From NCBI GenBank assembly GCA_040387475.1, contig JAZKDT010000018.1, positions 62,001 through 126,000 of the forward strand: a stretch of 64,000 nt of DNA. Reading direction: 5' to 3'. This document shows positions 60,621-64,000 of the stretch, in pieces (the stretch's first letter is position 1; every line of letters starts with the position of its first letter). Source of the DNA: UBA4416 sp040387475. GTDB lineage: Bacteria; Bacteroidota; Bacteroidia; B-17B0; Aurantibacillaceae. The notes below the pieces were generated by a model. The model was not told where the DNA came from and ran no database searches. It saw only the letters and a program-made list of their open reading frames with translations. The translations under genes and the position numbers were made by a program.

Positions 60621-61838
60621 TTACATTGCTGCCATTAAGAGGTTAATATCCTTGTGCGGTAAATTAAAGGCTTCTCCCAGGAATTGATTTGTTAAAATGC
60701 CATTGTAAATATACACACCACTTCTCACGCCCGAATCTTTGCGCACTAAGCTATCAAAACCACCTTCATCACCCATATTCATTAAAATTTGTTGAAAAAT
60801 ATTACTGAAAGCATAAGAAGCAGTTCGTGCTACACGCGAAGGGATATTTGGTACGCAATAATGAATAACACCATGCTTACGAAAAACAGGTTTTGTGTGA
60901 TTAGTTACCGAAGATGTTTCGAATACACCTCCCTGATCGATACTTACGTCAATAATCACTGAACCGGTTTTCATTTCAGAAACCATATTTTCGGATACGA
61001 TACAAGGTGTTCTTCCTTTAGATGCACGTAATGCACCAATAGCTACATCTGCTGATTTCAAATGTTTTTCCAACACTTTGGGAACAATGACTGATGTAAA
61101 AATACGTGTACCTAACTGGCTCTGTAAACGACGCAAACGGGATGTGGAGTTATCAAATACTTTAACAGTTGCCCCGAGCCCCAAAGCAGCTCTGGCAGCA
61201 AACTCACCCACGGTTCCGGCACCAATAATAACCACCTCAGTTGGAGAAATACCGCTGATACCTCCCAGGATAGAGCCAACACCGCCATTGGCATTGCTTA
61301 ATAATTCGGCTGCAACTAAAATGGACGTTCCTCCGGCAATTTCGCCCATGGCCCTAATTACAGGAAAAATACCGGCATCATCCGTAATCAGATCAAAGGC
61401 CACGCAGTTTAATTTTTTGGCTACTAATTTTTTTAAAAAATCTTCGGGCTGAACGGTTAGTTGTAACGCAGAAAACAAGGTTTGTTTTGCCTTCATGCAC
61501 TCTATCTCGTCTAACGTTGGCGGAGCAATTTTTAAAATGATATCCGCTTTGTAAACTTCATCACAAGAATAAACAATTTCTGCTCCTGCTTCGCTATAGT
61601 CTGTATCTTCAAAATGAGCTGCAGACCCTGCACCCGCTTCTACTACAATTTTATGCCCGTTGTTTACCAATAAAGCAACGGCATCCGGAACCAAAGGAAC
61701 CCTGTTTTCCTGGAACGCCATTTCTTTAGGAATTCCAATGTACAATTTACCTTTTTTACGGGCTACCTCCAGCATTTCCTCTTGGGGAGCATAACCACCT
61801 TTGGTTAAGGAAAACAAAACGTCTTTGGTCATTACCAT
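60621..61838 (-). CDS. ald: Alanine dehydrogenase
   Basis: A 405-aa NAD-dependent enzyme that interconverts alanine and pyruvate plus ammonia. The family start is LYIGIPKEMAFQENRVPLVPDAV (about residues 32-54). The substrate loop is GEIAGGTSILVAAE, and the Rossmann motif is VVIIGAGTVGEFAAR (about 211-225). The late VRRTASYAFSN-type motif reads VARTASYAFSN. It could also be called NAD(P) transhydrogenase alpha-like, but the length and layout favour alanine dehydrogenase. Confidence 0.88.
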   Translation of the reverse strand: MVMTKDVLFSLTKGGYAPQEEMLEVARKKGKLYIGIPKEMAFQENRVPLVPDAVALLVNNGHKIVVEAGAGSAAHFEDTDYSEAGAEIVYSCDEVYKADIILKIAPPTLDEIECMKAKQTLFSALQLTVQPEDFLKKLVAKKLNCVAFDLITDDAGIFPVIRAMGEIAGGTSILVAAELLSNANGGVGSILGGISGISPTEVVIIGAGTVGEFAARAALGLGATVKVFDNSTSRLRRLQSQLGTRIFTSVIVPKVLEKHLKSADVAIGALRASKGRTPCIVSENMVSEMKTGSVIIDVSIDQGGVFETSSVTNHTKPVFRKHGVIHYCVPNIPSRVARTASYAFSNIFQQILMNMGDEGGFDSLVRKDSGVRSGVYIYNGILTNQFLGEAFNLPHKDINLLMAAM

Positions 61839-61856
61839 GTCTTACACTATTTAATA

Positions 61857-62573
61857 TTAATAATTACTACCGTGATATCTTGGTGCATTGCAATCGTCGA
61901 TTGATTTTCCTTTTGGTCTGTAAATCAATCCTATTCTTAATTCAAACATCCGTTGCCAATAAACAACCGGTGGAGCCACAAACTTGATGGCATCAGGGTT
62001 GTAGTGAAACTCGGTAAAAAAATGCCAGCGTCCGCGTGAATTAAATTCATACCCAACACCAACATCGGGTGTTAAGGTTAGTTTAGGATACAATGCTGTA
62101 ACTAAAGGATAGGCTGTAATGCTTCTTCCAAAATTATAACCTAAACGTGCGCCAAGCATTATATAAGGGATTCCACGGCGACCGTAATTTCCAAATATTT
62201 TCAAAAAATTGTTCCATTGGATATTTTGAAAGGTGTTGGCGCTAGCTCCCACTCTGATACCTGTTCCCGGAAAAACAGATGGATTTTCAATGCCGCCTTT
62301 GGTGCAGTATTCAAATTCGGTTTGCCAACGAATGTGCTGATACCTTAAAAACTCGCCCAGTATACCAACGCTGAAGCTGGGTAGTTCACCAGATCGATGC
62401 GACGGTGCCGGTAATGCATGTGAATACCCAACGTTATCTACAGTATTCAGATTTCGGTATCTGTCGCTGGCTGTTGTAGCTCCAATAAAAAAGCCAGCTC
62501 CTCTAAAAAATTGCGCATTCATCTGACCTGTCAAATGAAACAGCACGAAACAAATAATGATTTTTTTACCCAT
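61857..62573 (-). CDS. Outer membrane beta-barrel protein, PorT-like
   Basis: A 238-aa protein with signal peptide (ending MNAQ). The rest is a series of amphipathic strands (RGAGFFIGATTASD, VGILGEFLRYQHIRWQTEFEY, IPYIMLGARLGYNFGRS, WHFFTEFHYNP) ending FELRIGLIYRP. The pattern suits a Bacteroidota outer-membrane barrel of the PorT/OmpW-like type. It lies between ald and fabD with 5- and 18-bp spacers. Confidence 0.75.
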   Translation of the reverse strand: MGKKIIICFVLFHLTGQMNAQFFRGAGFFIGATTASDRYRNLNTVDNVGYSHALPAPSHRSGELPSFSVGILGEFLRYQHIRWQTEFEYCTKGGIENPSVFPGTGIRVGASANTFQNIQWNNFLKIFGNYGRRGIPYIMLGARLGYNFGRSITAYPLVTALYPKLTLTPDVGVGYEFNSRGRWHFFTEFHYNPDAIKFVAPPVVYWQRMFELRIGLIYRPKGKSIDDCNAPRYHGSNY

Positions 62574-62578
62574 GATAA

Positions 62579-63466
62579 TTAAGCGCTAATGGTTTCTACT
62601 CCTGGATTTACTTTTTTAACAAGACCCTGTAATACTTTACCCGGCCCAACTTCTGTAAAATGCGTTGCGCCATCGGCAATCATTTGAGTTACCGTTTGAG
62701 TCCATTTTACGGGCGCTGTTAATTGCACTATTAAATTCTTTTTGATCTCATCCGGATTAGAAACAGCGTTAGCAGTTACGTTTTGGTAAACCGGACAAAT
62801 AGGTTGATTAAAGGTAGTTGCGTTAATGGCCGCTTCGAGTTCAACACGAGCCGGTTCCATTAAGGGAGAGTGAAAGGCACCACCCACAGGCAATACCAGA
62901 GCCCGTTTAGCTCCCGCAGCTTTCATTTTTTCGCAGGCAATATTAATTCCTTCAATAGATCCGGAAATAACCAATTGCCCCGGGCAATTATAATTAGCGG
63001 CTACTACAACATGGCCGCTCTCAGAAATTTCTTTGCAAATAGTTTCAATTACATCATCGGCTAAATTTAATACGGCCGCCATGGTTGAAGGATTTATCTC
63101 GCAGGCTTTTTGCATAGCGAGTGCACGTTTAGATACTAATGTTAAAGCACTTTCAAAACTCAGTGTTTTATTGGCTACCAAAGCCGAAAACTCGCCTAAA
63201 GAGTGACCTGCCACCATATCAGGTATAAAAGACTCGCCCATGGTTGCCGCTAAAATAACAGAATGTAAAAAGATAGCAGGCTGGGTAACTTTAGTTTGCT
63301 GTAACTCTTCAGCCGTGCCCGTAAACATTGTATCGGTAATTTTAAACCCTAAAATATCATTTGCCTGGTGAAATAGATTTTTAGCTAGTTCGGAGTTATC
63401 GTATAGATCTTTTCCCATGCCTGAAAATTGTGAACCCTGGCCGGGGAATATAAATGCTTTTTTCAT
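62579..63466 (-). CDS. fabD: Malonyl-CoA-acyl carrier protein transacylase
   Basis: A 295-aa enzyme that moves malonyl from CoA to ACP for fatty acid synthesis. The start motif is FIFPGQGSQFSGMGKDLY; the nucleophile is Ser in GHSLGEFSAL (about residue 86), and the late His is in AFHSPLM (about residue 193). Length is standard. No other fab genes are next to it here; it is followed by an outer-membrane barrel gene 5 bp away. Confidence 0.95.
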   Translation of the reverse strand: MKKAFIFPGQGSQFSGMGKDLYDNSELAKNLFHQANDILGFKITDTMFTGTAEELQQTKVTQPAIFLHSVILAATMGESFIPDMVAGHSLGEFSALVANKTLSFESALTLVSKRALAMQKACEINPSTMAAVLNLADDVIETICKEISESGHVVVAANYNCPGQLVISGSIEGINIACEKMKAAGAKRALVLPVGGAFHSPLMEPARVELEAAINATTFNQPICPVYQNVTANAVSNPDEIKKNLIVQLTAPVKWTQTVTQMIADGATHFTEVGPGKVLQGLVKKVNPGVETISA

Positions 63467-63729
63467 AGAGGAATAATAGAAATAGTGGTTTTTGTTTGTT
63501 TAGTTAAAACCATAAATATAAGAAATTTAAGCCAAAAAGTGACAGGCATTTGCCAATTAGTAACTAACGTTTGGGTGTTAATTGCATAACAGTAGCCTGT
63601 GTGAACCAGCAGGTGAGAACTTTGTTAAAGCAGGCGGGACATAGATTATTCCGCATCCACGACCTCCCTCATTTAGAAAAGGAGAGAAAAAAGCCGACGC
63701 GAGAGTTGTTAAAGCCGAAGGGAGTGTTG

Positions 63730-64000
63730 TTAATTACCCGCTGTTTCTATATTAAACGTGCTGGCGGTAATGCGTTGTTTATCTCTAAAGTAAGCCACCC
63801 CACCCCAGTCGAAAATTTTCTTCTCATACACCCATGTATCCTGTTCGCGAACAACCACCCGTTTAATAATGATGATGCCTTGTCCTTCTTGTCTTTCTTC
63901 GGTTACACCCTGTTTATATTTAGAGACAAGGGCATTTACTTTTTTATCGATTATTTTTTGACTGGTGCTATTATCGGCTGCTACGATATTAAGTGTTACA
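63730..64000 (-). CDS. Hypothetical protein (5' end beyond the window)
   Basis: The last 89 codons plus TAA of a minus-strand gene. The visible part is beta-rich: IIDKKVNALVSKYKQGVTEE, GQGIIIIKRVVVREQDTWVYE, and FDWGGVAYFRDKQRITASTFNIETAGN. No family can be assigned from the tail; the N-terminus lies outside the window. Confidence 0.6.
   Translation of the reverse strand, partial: VTLNIVAADNSTSQKIIDKKVNALVSKYKQGVTEERQEGQGIIIIKRVVVREQDTWVYEKKIFDWGGVAYFRDKQRITASTFNIETAGN

Overview
The window reads as one contig of a low-GC Bacteroidota chromosome, class Bacteroidia, not resolvable further from sequence alone. Supporting marks are type IX secretion (T9SS) C-terminal sorting domains, a gliding-motility-type C-terminal domain, two TonB-dependent receptors, HmuY-like haemophores, TPR/PD40 envelope proteins, many short lipoproteins, and Bacteroidota-type promoters (TTTG, about 19 bp, TAnnTTTG/A). 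A run of 10 N inside one receptor gene shows the sequence is a scaffolded draft. No rRNA, tRNA, CRISPR array, prophage or transposase was found.

Layout. 1-2.5 kb: end of a 3-hydroxybutyrate dehydrogenase-like SDR gene, a GNAT acetyltransferase, an AraC regulator, and a DUF1772/cytochrome c pair. 2.8-10.3 kb: an ECF-type sigma factor, a START-like protein with a histone-H1-like tail, then mutL, two rhomboid proteases, a TPR/PD40 protein and a DUF4159 protein. 10.4-20.2 kb: a haem/iron uptake island on the minus strand (TonB receptor, NarL-type regulator, T9SS-exported HmuY homologue, DUF6607, DUF6686, second TonB receptor, HmuY-like lipoprotein), divergent from a DtxR-family regulator with a dyad operator between them. 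20.2-30.8 kb: housekeeping genes (DUF71 ligase, DUF4139 protein, recR, second TPR/PD40 protein, peptide-binding protein, RND exporter), with five copies of one interspersed repeat and three of another. A small GIY-YIG nuclease gene here is bracketed by those two repeats in mirror-image order.

30.8-31.7 kb: a gene-free stretch holding 22 units of an exact 21-bp tandem repeat with a 63-bp higher-order period. 31.7-54 kb: an accessory island of short secreted, lipoprotein or membrane proteins, mostly unrecognised and several with their own promoter. It also holds an OmpA-like protein, an alpha/beta hydrolase, a response regulator/multi-PAS kinase pair, an AraC regulator next to a TetX-like flavoprotein, a TonB_C-domain protein and an L,D-transpeptidase. 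54-64 kb: conserved genes again (ferredoxin, acyl-CoA reductase, ABC ATPase, T9SS protein, WcaF-like transferase, alanine dehydrogenase, fabD) plus a small-protein/nucleotidyltransferase pair.

Best candidates for something undescribed: (1) the GIY-YIG gene inside mirror-image composite repeats, a possible nuclease-mobilised repeat system like RAYT/REP; (2) 7-2-7 inverted heptamers resembling NarL sites upstream of both the NarL-type regulator and the secreted HmuY gene, suggesting a dedicated haem-uptake regulon; (3) the indel-free 21-bp/63-bp repeat.
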